From: Acidilobaceae archaeon
GTDB lineage: Archaea; Thermoproteota; Thermoprotei_A; Sulfolobales; Acidilobaceae
Reading direction: 5' to 3'
Length of the DNA: 64,000 bases
Assembly (NCBI GenBank): GCA_025058835.1
Contig: JANXEI010000001.1
Location: 128,561-192,560 of the forward strand
The translations under genes and the position numbers were made by a program. Position 1 is the stretch's first letter. Each line of letters starts with the position of its first letter. A model generated the notes under the pieces. That model searched no databases. It worked only from the letters and a program-made list of their open reading frames with translations, and was not told the origin of the DNA. Positions 42,862 to 51,228 of this stretch are shown here, one piece after another.

Positions 42862-43551
42862 ATGCTTTACGAGTTACCTGAGCTGTACAAGGCCCTCGCC
42901 CTTGTGCACGAGAGGGCAAAGGGGGACGAGAGCTGGAAGGTCATCTTCGAGAGAATTAGCTACCTCGTCTCATATTTCGAGTGGCTGAACAGCATGGGGA
43001 AGACAGTCGACATAAACCTCGCTGTTCAGATGAAAGGCGTGGGCGTGAAGGTGCTCCAGCTCGCAGAGGGCGGGAATGCGGCAGGAATGCTAGAGACCTT
43101 CGAGAAAGTCATGGAGGCGTCAAGGGAAATAGAGGGACCACTGAGGGCGTCGCACAATTACGTGACCGTCCTCAGGATTGCCACCTCCCTCCTAGTCCTC
43201 ACCTCCTCAGCCCTCCTCCTCCTCTGGGCCCTCAGCGAGGGCCTTGTGGTGACAGCCACGCTGTTCTCCCTCGCAGCCGGAACTGCCCTCGGCTCCCTTC
43301 TGGCGTTCTCCTTCAGCTACTCCCAGTGGGCACTGGGCCTCTCTGTCCTCCTGCAGGCGCTCTCTTCCCTGACAGCTCTCCAGCGCCTCTCGTGGGCTGA
43401 AGCCTCCCTCATAGTTCTCTCAGCCCTCATCACCGTAGGCCTCATCTGGATCAGCTCCCTGGTCAGGAAGAGGCTGAACGAGTTTGTGAAGCGCTTGGAC
43501 GCGGAGGTTATGAGGAGGATCGGCAGCGTTGGGGAGGGGAGAAGTTTTTAG
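42862..43551 (+). CDS. Membrane protein with N-terminal helical domain, unknown function
   Basis: The 229-residue protein has a soluble helical domain of about 95 residues (LYKALALVHERAKGDESWKVIFERISYLVSYFEWL...), about four membrane segments from residue 103 to 205, and a charged C-terminal helix. It is divergent from the MoxR gene. The family is not recognised. It has its own TATA box and ends 26 bases before tRNA-Asn. Confidence 0.7.
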   Translation: MLYELPELYKALALVHERAKGDESWKVIFERISYLVSYFEWLNSMGKTVDINLAVQMKGVGVKVLQLAEGGNAAGMLETFEKVMEASREIEGPLRASHNYVTVLRIATSLLVLTSSALLLLWALSEGLVVTATLFSLAAGTALGSLLAFSFSYSQWALGLSVLLQALSSLTALQRLSWAEASLIVLSALITVGLIWISSLVRKRLNEFVKRLDAEVMRRIGSVGEGRSF

Positions 43552-43577
43552 GCTTCCCGTTCCTACTGTCAAAATGA

Positions 43578-43654
43578 GCCGGGGTAGCTCAGTTAGGTAG
43601 AGCGCCGGGCTGTTAACCCGGTGGTCGGGGGTTCAAGTCCCTCCCCCGGCGCCA
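43578..43654 (+). tRNA. tRNA-Asn (anticodon GTT)
   Basis: Acceptor strands GCCGGGG and CCCCGGC pair. The anticodon stem CCGGG/CCCGG encloses the loop CTGTTAA with anticodon GTT. The D-arm (TAGCTCAGTTAGGTAGA) and T-arm (GGTTCAAGTCC) are standard. Discriminator G is at 43651 and CCA is encoded at 43652-43654. No intron is seen. Confidence 0.97.
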
Positions 43655-44737
43655 CTAACTCTCCGCGAAATAGCTTGTGACGTATTGTCTAGGCTCCTCC
43701 CCCCAAGCCGCTACGCTCACATACCTATAGCTGCCTCCCCTATCGACCAGCTTGATTAGGTATGCGGGGGCGTATACGGGAAAAATTGTCATGATCTTTG
43801 CACTGAAGAGCCTCTCGAGGAGGAGACTCACGCTGCCAGGCGAGTGGAGGTGCTCTATCGTCCTCCCCTCCGCGTCCCCTTCCCATATGTCCTCTGCCGC
43901 TTCCTCGATCTCTTGCAACCGCGGGAGGACGTCCTTTACTTCTATTGCAGCAGGCCTCTCAGATATCTTCTTCGCCAGGCTTGACTGCATAAGGTAGCGC
44001 ACCATCTTGTTCCATGCGCTCTCCCCGTGCTCCTTTACGAAGTCTGCGCGGCTCACTGTTCCTCCTGCATATTTCTTGTAGAGCTCCAGGACGTCCTCTG
44101 GGAGCGCCGCCAACTCTTCCCCCACTTCCACGAGGGCAGAGCCCCTCCTCGCTATCGGCAGGCCCGTGAGGCCTGAGGCTAGCAGCCTTACGTCCCGCCT
44201 CCTCCCCTTCCCTGCTGGTATCCCGCTCCGCACCAAATAGAGGGGGAGGAGCACCTCCTCCACATCCCCCACTGCCTCCCTCTTTATGAAGAAGAGGAAC
44301 CTCTCTGCTAGCCTCTCCTCTGCCCACCTCACCGCCTCCTCCTTCCCCACCTTTCTCCTCAGCCTCATGAACTCAGCCCCCCTCGTCCTCATCTCCTTCA
44401 CCACCTCCTCTACCGTGAGCAGCTGTACGTTCTCCAGAGTCCTAGCGATCTTGAGGGCCGAGTCCGTGAAGCCCGAGGAGGAGACCACTATGACACGATA
44501 GGCTCCTACAGCTCGAGCAGTGTTCCAGGCTTTCAGTACTATGTCCCTGTCCACCGGCTTGCTCAGGTTCTTCGCCTCCACCACCACCCTTCCTTTCTCA
44601 TCTGTCACAAGGAAGTCTATCTCCACGAGACCTATCGCTGTGTGCACCCGCTTCCTCCTCTCGTACCTCAGCCCTCTATACCTCAGCCAGAGCTCGACGG
44701 TGTCCTCGAAGGTCAAGCCCTTGTCGAAGCTCTCCAT
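43655..44737 (-). CDS. Restriction-endonuclease-fold protein (Mrr/RecB-like, PD-(D/E)xK)
   Basis: The 360-residue protein has an N-terminal nuclease core: FEDTVELWLRYRGLRYERRKRV, then VEIDFLVTDEKGRVVVEAKNLSKPVDRDIVLKAW with the D...ExK catalytic pattern, and VIVVSSSGFTDSALKIA. The remaining 250 residues are unassigned and helical. It could be a DNA repair or defence nuclease. ATG 44737 is favoured by a GGTGGG before it. The TAG stop starts on the base right after the tRNA-Asn CCA. Confidence 0.83.
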   Translation of the reverse strand: MESFDKGLTFEDTVELWLRYRGLRYERRKRVHTAIGLVEIDFLVTDEKGRVVVEAKNLSKPVDRDIVLKAWNTARAVGAYRVIVVSSSGFTDSALKIARTLENVQLLTVEEVVKEMRTRGAEFMRLRRKVGKEEAVRWAEERLAERFLFFIKREAVGDVEEVLLPLYLVRSGIPAGKGRRRDVRLLASGLTGLPIARRGSALVEVGEELAALPEDVLELYKKYAGGTVSRADFVKEHGESAWNKMVRYLMQSSLAKKISERPAAIEVKDVLPRLQEIEEAAEDIWEGDAEGRTIEHLHSPGSVSLLLERLFSAKIMTIFPVYAPAYLIKLVDRGGSYRYVSVAAWGEEPRQYVTSYFAES

Positions 44738-44768
44738 GCCCACCTATCTGCCCCCAACATTATAGTGA

Positions 44769-44779
44769 AAAATTAAAAG
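44769..44779 (+). promoter_or_regulatory. TATA box of the metal/cobalamin transport operon
   Basis: The element aaaattaaaag lies about 25-30 bases before the palindrome at 44795-44811, so the palindrome would cover the transcription start. Confidence 0.5.
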
Positions 44780-44794
44780 TGTTGAAAAAGGGTG

Positions 44795-44811
44795 CTGGAC
44801 ACGGTGTCCAG
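44795..44811. promoter_or_regulatory. Palindromic operator candidate (CTGGACAC-G-GTGTCCAG)
   Basis: Two perfect 8-base arms are separated by one base. The site lies just downstream of a TATA box, where archaeal repressors commonly block polymerase recruitment. The controlled genes would be the binding protein, permease and ATPase of the importer that follows. Confidence 0.55.
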
Positions 44812-44849
44812 GTCTGGCCCAGAGGGCAGCATACATAGCTCTGGTCGGC

Positions 44850-46205
44850 GTGGTGCTCATAGTGCTCATAGCTTTTGGCGCCCTGTATCAATCCCTCCGT
44901 CAGCTGAGCGGCGAGGTAGAGAGCCTAAGGGAGGAGCTCCAGCGCGAGGCAGCAAAGGACGTAGAGAGGTCAAGGGAGCTGAACGCCATCGCGAGCAGCC
45001 TAGAGCAGCTCTCCAAGAGGATAGAGGGGGTAGAGGAGAGCCTCAAGAGGGCAGCCTCTGCAGCGGAGCTCAGGGCTCTGGCAGAGGAGGTAGGGAGGGC
45101 GAGGGCAGAGCTAAGCATCATGAGGGCGAGCATAGCCGCTGTGAACAGGAGCCTCCTCGAGCAGACAGACAAAGCTGTCAAGAGGCTGGACGAGCTCAAG
45201 AAGGAGATAGACTCGCTCGCCGAGAGGCTCCTCTTCCCAGCTAAGGTAGTGGACGGGGCTGGGGACACGATAACCATAATGAAGAGGCCCGCGAGGATAG
45301 TGACGCTAGCCCCCAGCGCCACCGAGACCGTCTTCTTCGTGGGAGCTTTCGACAGAGTAGTGGGCACGGATCAGTTCTCCAACTTCCCCTCCATCATCAG
45401 GCAGAAGGTGGAGAGGAAGGAGATCATAATCGTTGGGGGCTTCGTCAACCCCAGCGTGGAGAAGATACTTGAGGCTAAGCCCGACGTGGTGATAGGGGTA
45501 ACAAACAGGGCCCACATAGCCCTCAAAGACATACTTGCCCAGTACAGGATACCCGTCGTGGTCCTGCCCCAGAGCAACCTCAGCGACGTGCTGCGCGGCA
45601 CTATAATAGTGGGAGAGGTTACGGGGAACCTCGTGGAGGCCTACGAGATGGCAACCAAGATGAAAGTGGCAGCAAGCTTTGCCCTAGCGCTCTCTAACCA
45701 GGTGAAGGAGAGGCCCAAGATAGCCTCGGTGGTCTGGACTCAGCCCATATATGCCGTGGGCGGCGGGAGCTGGCAGCACGACGTGCTGAGCATAGTGGGG
45801 ACTAACGTATATGCAGATCTCAGAGGCTGGCCCGTCGTCTCGCCCGAGAGCTTCCTTGCGAGGAAGCCCGACGTGATCGTGGCCACCGGCAGCCACGGCG
45901 CTGGGAGGGAGGCGGTCATCAACGTCCTCCGCTCTGCCCTGGGAGACAGCGTCGGGGAGATCCCGGCAATAGCGAGGGACAGGGTGTTCGAGACGCAGGG
46001 CAGTTACAACGATGCCTACGTGAGGCCCTCTCCCAGGACCTTCATGTCCCTCTACGTCCTCATGGTAGCTGTGCACCCCTACCTCTTCAACGTCACCGCC
46101 GTTTCCCTCGTCCTCTCCCCTGAGAACCTAGACGTGCAGAGGGCCGTGGAGAAGAAGGTGCCCGAGGAAGCCATGGTGCTCATAAGGATGAGCCTGGAGA
46201 GGTAA
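44850..46205 (+). CDS. Membrane-anchored periplasmic-type binding protein (BtuF/FepB family) with coiled-coil stalk
   Basis: The 451-residue protein has an N-terminal membrane anchor (VLIVLIAFGALYQSL), about 115 residues of heptad-rich coiled coil (QLSGEVESLREELQREAAKD onward), and a class III substrate-binding domain starting near residue 130 (RIVTLAPSATETVFFVGAFDRVVGTDQFSNFP ... EKILEAKPDVVIG ... FLARKPDVIVATGSHG). It should capture cobalamin, heme or ferric chelates. The first in-frame start is GTG 44850; there is no lipobox. The coiled coil probably lifts the domain off the membrane and may trimerise it. It is the first gene of a three-gene operon. Confidence 0.88.
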   Translation: MVLIVLIAFGALYQSLRQLSGEVESLREELQREAAKDVERSRELNAIASSLEQLSKRIEGVEESLKRAASAAELRALAEEVGRARAELSIMRASIAAVNRSLLEQTDKAVKRLDELKKEIDSLAERLLFPAKVVDGAGDTITIMKRPARIVTLAPSATETVFFVGAFDRVVGTDQFSNFPSIIRQKVERKEIIIVGGFVNPSVEKILEAKPDVVIGVTNRAHIALKDILAQYRIPVVVLPQSNLSDVLRGTIIVGEVTGNLVEAYEMATKMKVAASFALALSNQVKERPKIASVVWTQPIYAVGGGSWQHDVLSIVGTNVYADLRGWPVVSPESFLARKPDVIVATGSHGAGREAVINVLRSALGDSVGEIPAIARDRVFETQGSYNDAYVRPSPRTFMSLYVLMVAVHPYLFNVTAVSLVLSPENLDVQRAVEKKVPEEAMVLIRMSLER

Positions 46206-46206
46206 G

Positions 46207-47190
46207 ATGTACCTAGCTGCCCTCCTCCTCTCAGTCCTCCTCTTATTTCTTTTCTCCTATGCTTCCATCGCCTTGGGGCCTTTCGGCTCCTTCTCGCCCG
46301 CGGAGCTCCTCAAGGCCCTGCAGGAGGGAGATAGCCTAGAGGGGGCAGTTCTCCACTACAGGCTCTGGAGGACTGCTGCTGCAATAGCAGTGGGCGCAGG
46401 CCTTGCAATGGCGGGCCTGGCGCTCCAGCGCCTCCTCAACAACCCCCTCGTGGACCCCTACATCCTGGGCATCTCATCTGGCTCGGCTTTGGCTTATGTG
46501 ATAACGCTAGCGCTAGGGATCAATATCCCAGTGCTCTGGTACCTCTCCACCTTCCTGGGCGGCATATCCACGCTGGCCCTGGTCCTCCTCCTTGCTGCAG
46601 CGCTGGGGCTCTCCAACCTCTCGCTCCTGGTCGCCGGCGTCTCCCTCTCCTACATGTTTTCGGGGGTAACCATAGTCCTCATCCAGCTGTTGGGCGACAA
46701 GATACCCATGGCCGTGGCCTGGCTCTTCGGCACGGTAGCATATGCAAGGCCTGACGTGACCGCTTCTGTGGCCTTCCTGTCTCTCCTCGGCATCCTCATC
46801 ATTCTAGCCCTCTCCCCCCAGCTCGAGTCGCTGCTGCTGGGAGAGGAGGTGAGCGCGGCCCACGGCGTGAAAGTGGAGGCCGTCAGGGTTATGGTGGCTG
46901 TGGCTACCTCCCTCATCGTGTCCTCTCTCGTTGCCCTCGCAGGCCCCGTGGGCTTCATAGGCCTGGTCGCCCCGTGGCTTGCCCGCTTCGTGGGCGGCGC
47001 GGGCTTCTACAGGCTCCTCCTGCTAGCGCCAATAATGGGAGCCGTAACGGCGCTAGGGGCTGACGTGACGATAAGGCTCCTGGGCGGGCAGAGCGGAGCG
47101 GAGCTCCCCTTGACGGCCATAACCTCCCTCATGGGCGCCCCTCTGCTCTTCTACCTAACAACAAAGGCCAGGGAGGTGGGGGGCCTTTGA
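46207..47190 (+). CDS. FecCD/BtuC-family ABC transporter permease
   Basis: The 327-residue protein has about nine to ten membrane segments and the family phrases WRTAAAIAVGAGLAMAGLALQRLLNNPLVDPYILGISSGSA and GPVGFIGLVAPWLARFVGG, which includes the ATPase contact loop. It forms the channel for the siderophore, heme or B12 importer. It starts one base after the binding-protein stop and overlaps the ATPase start (TTGA). Confidence 0.95.
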   Translation: MYLAALLLSVLLLFLFSYASIALGPFGSFSPAELLKALQEGDSLEGAVLHYRLWRTAAAIAVGAGLAMAGLALQRLLNNPLVDPYILGISSGSALAYVITLALGINIPVLWYLSTFLGGISTLALVLLLAAALGLSNLSLLVAGVSLSYMFSGVTIVLIQLLGDKIPMAVAWLFGTVAYARPDVTASVAFLSLLGILIILALSPQLESLLLGEEVSAAHGVKVEAVRVMVAVATSLIVSSLVALAGPVGFIGLVAPWLARFVGGAGFYRLLLLAPIMGAVTALGADVTIRLLGGQSGAELPLTAITSLMGAPLLFYLTTKAREVGGL

Positions 47191-47942
47191 GCTGCAAGGT
47201 GGTCCTCTCAGAGCTGTGGGTGGAGAGGGAGGGGAAGGAGATCCTCAGGGGAGTTAGCGCAGAGATGGAGGGGGGGCTAACCATGATCATGGGCCCTAAC
47301 GGGGCAGGCAAGACCAGCCTGCTGAAGGTGATAGGAGGGATATGGAGCCCCACCAGAGGGGAGGTGGAGGTCTGCGGCAGAAGGAGGGCAAGCGACCTGA
47401 TCAGCTTCGTGCCAGCCTACCTCAAGGTGGACCCATATGCTACGGCAGTGGACGTAGTAGAGGCCTTCCTCTTCAACAGGAGGAGCCTTGTGGAGAGCGT
47501 GAGGGGCAAGAGGGGGAAAGAGGTCCTGGACAGCATGGGCCTCTCCTCCCTTGCCCACAGGCGGTTCAACACGCTCAGCGGCGGGGAGCACAAGCTCGTC
47601 ATGATAGCGGGAGCCCTTGCGAGGGAGCCCCGCGTGCTCCTACTGGACGAGCCCTTCTCCCACCTAGACCTAGCTAACCAGCAGAGGATGGCAAAGATCA
47701 TAACCCAGCTGAGGGAGAGGATGACTGTCATCGTGACCATTCACGAGCCCCTGTATGCTAACCTGGCAGACAAGCTCCTAGTGATGGCCAGCGGGAGGGT
47801 CGTTGCAGCAGGGAGGCCGAGGGAGGTGCTGCGGAAGGAGCTCCTAGAAAAAGTGTACGGGGTTAAAATGACAGAGTTGGAACATAACGGAGCGAGGGTG
47901 ATCTTCCCCGACCTAGCTGATCTTGAGGGCCACCCTGTCTAG
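47187..47942 (+). CDS. ABC transporter ATP-binding protein (FepC/BtuD type)
   Basis: The 251-residue ATPase has Walker A GPNGAGKTSLLK, signature LSGGEHKLVMIAGA, Walker B RVLLLDEPFSHLDLAN and switch histidine TIHEP. It completes the importer encoded by the three-gene operon under the 44795 operator. The start is TTG 47187. The 3' end overlaps the convergent protease by 30 bases. Confidence 0.94.
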   Translation: MSCKVVLSELWVEREGKEILRGVSAEMEGGLTMIMGPNGAGKTSLLKVIGGIWSPTRGEVEVCGRRRASDLISFVPAYLKVDPYATAVDVVEAFLFNRRSLVESVRGKRGKEVLDSMGLSSLAHRRFNTLSGGEHKLVMIAGALAREPRVLLLDEPFSHLDLANQQRMAKIITQLRERMTVIVTIHEPLYANLADKLLVMASGRVVAAGRPREVLRKELLEKVYGVKMTELEHNGARVIFPDLADLEGHPV

Positions 47943-48992
47943 GAACCTGAGCCTCTTGGGTATAGGCGGGTGGGAGGCGAAGAGCTCCTCTATAGGGCTG
48001 GTCTTCTCCTTCTTCAACCTCTCCACGTGGTAGTCTATGTTGTAGAAGAAGCCGCCGTGGATCTCTATCAGCGGCGCAACTATGAAGAGCATGGAGGCCG
48101 TGCTGTTCTCTCTAGCCATTTCGCTCACCTCCTCGTTGTTAGAGTAGATGAGGTGGAGCCTCGCTAACGCCCTCTGGAGGGCCCTGGGGTTGCCCGTGAC
48201 GAGCGCAGAGTGGGCATCTGCATAGTACTCCCTCAGCCTGTTGAAGTGGGCAATGAGGAACTGGAAGAGCACTCCCGCAGCAATGAAAACTGCCCCTATG
48301 GCCAACAGATAGATGGGGCTACTCCTCCTCTCCTCGCTCCCTCCGCCGAGCACTCCCGCATATATGAGAGCCCTCCCTAGGAAGAATATCGCTAGGGGAA
48401 TGATGCTCAGAGCTAGGATCCAGGTCACGTCCCTGTGCTTCAGGTGACCGACCTCGTGGCCTATGACAGCTATGATCTCTTCCCTCGTCATGCTCCTGAG
48501 GAGGCCCCTGGTAACGGCAACGTAGTTGCCAGAAATTGGGCTACCATAGGCAAAGGCGTTCGGGAAGTCAACCTCCGCTATCACGAACTTGGGCGGGGAG
48601 ATCCCGCTCAGCTTGGCGAGCCTTGCAGCTTCTGAGGCGTAGAACTGCTCCTCCGCGTTCTCAGGGGGCCTCGTTCTATATGCTAAGTTTATCATGAACG
48701 GGCTCAGAAGCCACTGCACAGCTACGAGGAGGAAGGCTAGCACCGTGGCCGTGATCACAAGGCCCTCGCCGCCAAGTCCTAGGAGCCTGCCAGCAAGTAT
48801 CATGAGGCCAACGTAGGCAGAGATCATGAACACGAGGGTGAGGCCCATGCTGAACCTGAGGGAGAGGAGGCTGCGCGGCGCGTCTCCCACGATCCTGTCG
48901 GCGTTGAGGGCCAGCAGCGCTACTACTCCTGCCAGAACCAGGGCCTCTACTATCAGTATCCACCATTGGGCAAAGAGCAGCTCTAGTATCAT
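47913..48992 (-). CDS. htpX: M48 family metalloprotease (HtpX-like)
   Basis: The 359-residue membrane protease has two N-terminal membrane segments, the zinc motif HEVGHLKHRD near residue 180, two further membrane segments and the third zinc-ligand region EYYADAHSALVTGNP. It degrades misfolded membrane proteins. ATG 48992 is used. Confidence 0.93.
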   Translation of the reverse strand: MILELLFAQWWILIVEALVLAGVVALLALNADRIVGDAPRSLLSLRFSMGLTLVFMISAYVGLMILAGRLLGLGGEGLVITATVLAFLLVAVQWLLSPFMINLAYRTRPPENAEEQFYASEAARLAKLSGISPPKFVIAEVDFPNAFAYGSPISGNYVAVTRGLLRSMTREEIIAVIGHEVGHLKHRDVTWILALSIIPLAIFFLGRALIYAGVLGGGSEERRSSPIYLLAIGAVFIAAGVLFQFLIAHFNRLREYYADAHSALVTGNPRALQRALARLHLIYSNNEEVSEMARENSTASMLFIVAPLIEIHGGFFYNIDYHVERLKKEKTSPIEELFASHPPIPKRLRFLDRVALKIS

Positions 48993-49027
48993 GGCCCTTC
49001 ATTAGTATCCTGAGTGCTCTCCGTAAC

Positions 49028-49342
49028 CTAAAAGTTTAGCCCTATTCTCCTCCCCCTCCACCTCGCCTCTAGCCTGCAGAGCTCCTCCCCCAACTCCCCC
49101 CTGAGGGAGAGCAGCATGTCCTCTATCATAGCCCCCTCTCTGCCCAGCACCTCCCAGAGGGGCCTGTGGTCATACTCTGCAAGGGCGGCCTTGAGCCTCT
49201 TGTAGAGATCCTCTATGTCCACCCTTCTCGACGGCTCTAGGCACCAGCAGGCCTCCACCTCCACGTCGTGGCCGTGAAGCTCATAGGAGAAGGGCTTGAG
49301 AGCTATGCTAACGTGCTCTGAGGCGCAGAGGGAGAGCTTCAC
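49028..49342 (-). CDS. 6-pyruvoyl-tetrahydropterin synthase / QueD-like protein (short form)
   Basis: The 104-residue protein has the family HGH zinc-type motif (ELHGHDVEVEACW), a DIEDLYKRLKAALAEYDHRPLWE segment matching the catalytic DH and a glutamate-rich end. It is shorter than QueD (about 120) and lacks the usual first HxxxH region. It could take part in 7-deazaguanine tRNA modification or pterin synthesis. Its ATG overlaps the stop of the upstream phospholipid synthase. Confidence 0.7.
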   Translation of the reverse strand: MKLSLCASEHVSIALKPFSYELHGHDVEVEACWCLEPSRRVDIEDLYKRLKAALAEYDHRPLWEVLGREGAMIEDMLLSLRGELGEELCRLEARWRGRRIGLNF

Positions 49343-49878
49343 CCTGCAACCCTCGCTAGGGCTGACATCCTCTGAGCAATGGTGACGAGGCTAAGGGCTA
49401 TCATTAAGATAACTCCTGCGGTAGCCCACATTACCTCCCAAAGCGCGAGCGCAGCAACCGCTACGAGGGCAGGCACCCTGTGTTTCCTCTCCAGTATCCC
49501 TATGCCCTTCATCCTGAGCCCCATCCCCTCTGCGAGGGCAGCCTGGTAGGAGATCACGAAGGAGAGGGCGAGGAGGACGTAGCACAGCAAGATGTCCACG
49601 CCCAGCAACGCTACGGTCAAAACGTAGGAAGCATCTGAGATCCTATCGCTCACCGAGTCGAGAACGGCCCCGAACTTGCTCTCCTTCCCGCTAGCCCTCG
49701 CCACCAGCCCGTCTAACGCGTCGAAGAGAGCAGAGAGGACCATAAGCAGAACTGCAGCTATTCCATATCCAAAGTACGCGAGGAGTGGGACGAGCAAAGA
49801 TAGGCCCAGGCCGAGGAGGGTCAGCTGGTTTGGATGAACGCCGAGCTCCCCGATCCTCTTGCCCAAGCTCGTCCACAT
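49339..49878 (-). CDS. CDP-alcohol phosphatidyltransferase family protein (archaetidylinositol-phosphate synthase type)
   Basis: The 179-residue membrane enzyme has the full family signature D-x2-DG-x2-AR-x8-G-x3-D-x3-D, seen as DALDGLVARASGKESKFG followed by AVLDSVSDR, and about five membrane segments. Archaeal members of this size condense CDP-archaeol with inositol-1-phosphate. It is upstream of and coupled to the QueD-like gene. Confidence 0.88.
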   Translation of the reverse strand: MWTSLGKRIGELGVHPNQLTLLGLGLSLLVPLLAYFGYGIAAVLLMVLSALFDALDGLVARASGKESKFGAVLDSVSDRISDASYVLTVALLGVDILLCYVLLALSFVISYQAALAEGMGLRMKGIGILERKHRVPALVAVAALALWEVMWATAGVILMIALSLVTIAQRMSALARVAG

Positions 49879-49903
49879 CGCTAGTCCCGTAGACTATATG
49901 CTC

Positions 49904-49915
49904 ACAAATAAATAT
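49904..49915 (+). promoter_or_regulatory. TATA box of the peroxiredoxin-nitrilase operon
   Basis: The element caaataaatatt lies about 36 bases before ATG 49946, leaving a leader near 10 bases. It also argues against the longer frame beginning at 49859. Confidence 0.55.
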
Positions 49916-49945
49916 TGCCCCTCCCTCTCTCCCGCGGCGATAAAG

Positions 49946-50410
49946 ATGATCAAGAAGGGAGATGTAGCTCCGGACTTCGAGGTCCTCGATCACCTGGGCA
50001 ACAAGTTCAGGCTCAGCTCGGAGAGGGGTAAGATCGTGGTGCTCTACTTCTACCCGAAGGCCATGACCAGCGGGTGCACCCAGGAGGGCCTCCGGTTCAA
50101 CGCCCTGCTCCCCGAGTTCGAGAAGCTCGGGGCCGTTGTTTACGGGATCTCGACAGACAGCGTAGAGGACAACAGGAAGTTCGCTGAGATCCAGGGCTTC
50201 AAGTTCAGGCTCCTATGCGACATAGGCGGAAATGCGGCAAGGGCTTACGGCGTCCTCAAGGAGTCCATGGGAACAGCCATGGCAGAGAGGGTGACCTTCG
50301 TTATCGATGAGAGCGGTAAGATAGTGGAGGTGTTGCGCAACATCAGGCCAGCAGAGAAGCACGCAGATGAGGCTCTGAGAGTGGTAAGGGAGCTCAGGGG
50401 GATGAAGTGA
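49946..50410 (+). CDS. Peroxiredoxin (BCP/PrxQ type)
   Basis: The 154-residue protein from ATG 49946 (MIKKGDVAPDFEVLD) has the thioredoxin-fold peroxiredoxin motif YFYPKAMTSGCTQEG with peroxidatic cysteine. The resolving cysteine five residues later, seen in many PrxQ proteins, is absent; another Cys occurs in FRLLCDIGG. It reduces peroxides using thioredoxin-like donors. It overlaps the nitrilase start (GTGA). Confidence 0.93.
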   Translation: MIKKGDVAPDFEVLDHLGNKFRLSSERGKIVVLYFYPKAMTSGCTQEGLRFNALLPEFEKLGAVVYGISTDSVEDNRKFAEIQGFKFRLLCDIGGNAARAYGVLKESMGTAMAERVTFVIDESGKIVEVLRNIRPAEKHADEALRVVRELRGMK

Positions 50411-51228
50411 GGTTAGCCCTTCTTCAGTACGAGGCCGGGAGGAGCAAGGAGGAGAGCAGGAGAGCGATAGAGAGGCTCCTCGAGAGGTACGAGGGCAAGC
50501 CCGACCTCATCGCCCTTCCCGAGTACTCTCCCCTCGACCCCACCGGCATGAAGGCCCCAGAGCTCTGGGAGCAGGCAGAGGAGCTGAGGGGCGAGTGGGT
50601 CAAGTTCTTGGGCAGCATAGCGCAGAGGATGAGCTCCTGCCTCGTCGGCAGCCTAGTGGAAAAATCTCCCTACCCGCCGAAGGTGTACAACACTGCAGTC
50701 CTCCTCGACAGGCAGGGGGAGGTGATCGGGGTTTATCGTAAGACCCACCTCTTCGATGCCCTGGGCTATAGGGAGAGCTCTATAATGGTGCCTGGGGAGG
50801 AGCTGTTCCAGCCCCAAGAGGCCTGTGGAGCACGCATAGGCCTGGCGATCTGCTTCGAGATAAGGTATCCGGAGATCTTCAGGAGCCAGGCCCTGAGGGG
50901 GGCTCAGCTGGCGGTCGTGCCCACGGCCTGGTACAGGGGGCCTCTGAAGGAGGAGACCCTCACAGTGCTCGCGAGAGCAAGAGCTATAGAGAACGGCATC
51001 TTCCTAGCGCTCCCCGTCCAGTACGGCCATAACTTCACGGGGAGGAGCATGGTAGTGGACCCTAACGGAGTTGTTGTTGCAGAGGGAGGGGTTGGAGAGA
51101 AGGTAGTGGAAACTACCATAGACCTCGGGGAGGTAGAAAGGGTGAGGGAGAGAGCCCCCCTGCTGAAGCTGGGCCGGTGGGAGCTCCTGCTCTCGGGCTA
51201 CTCTGGCTCCAGCTCGTACGTGAGGTAG
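50407..51228 (+). CDS. Carbon-nitrogen hydrolase (nitrilase superfamily)
   Basis: The 273-residue protein has the Glu-Lys-Cys triad of the family: LPEYS (Glu near residue 38), YRKTHLFDA (Lys) and AICFEIRYPE (Cys). It hydrolyses an amide such as an omega-amidase or N-carbamyl substrate; the specific one is unknown. It is coupled to the peroxiredoxin. Its end overlaps the convergent DUF35 gene by 31 bases. Confidence 0.92.
   Translation: MRLALLQYEAGRSKEESRRAIERLLERYEGKPDLIALPEYSPLDPTGMKAPELWEQAEELRGEWVKFLGSIAQRMSSCLVGSLVEKSPYPPKVYNTAVLLDRQGEVIGVYRKTHLFDALGYRESSIMVPGEELFQPQEACGARIGLAICFEIRYPEIFRSQALRGAQLAVVPTAWYRGPLKEETLTVLARARAIENGIFLALPVQYGHNFTGRSMVVDPNGVVVAEGGVGEKVVETTIDLGEVERVRERAPLLKLGRWELLLSGYSGSSSYVR

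Noticed and set aside
49364-49385. D'/C'-like CTGA-gcaat-GGTGACGA motif
   Set aside because: It lies within the coding end of the CDP-alcohol phosphatidyltransferase and lacks flanking C and D boxes.
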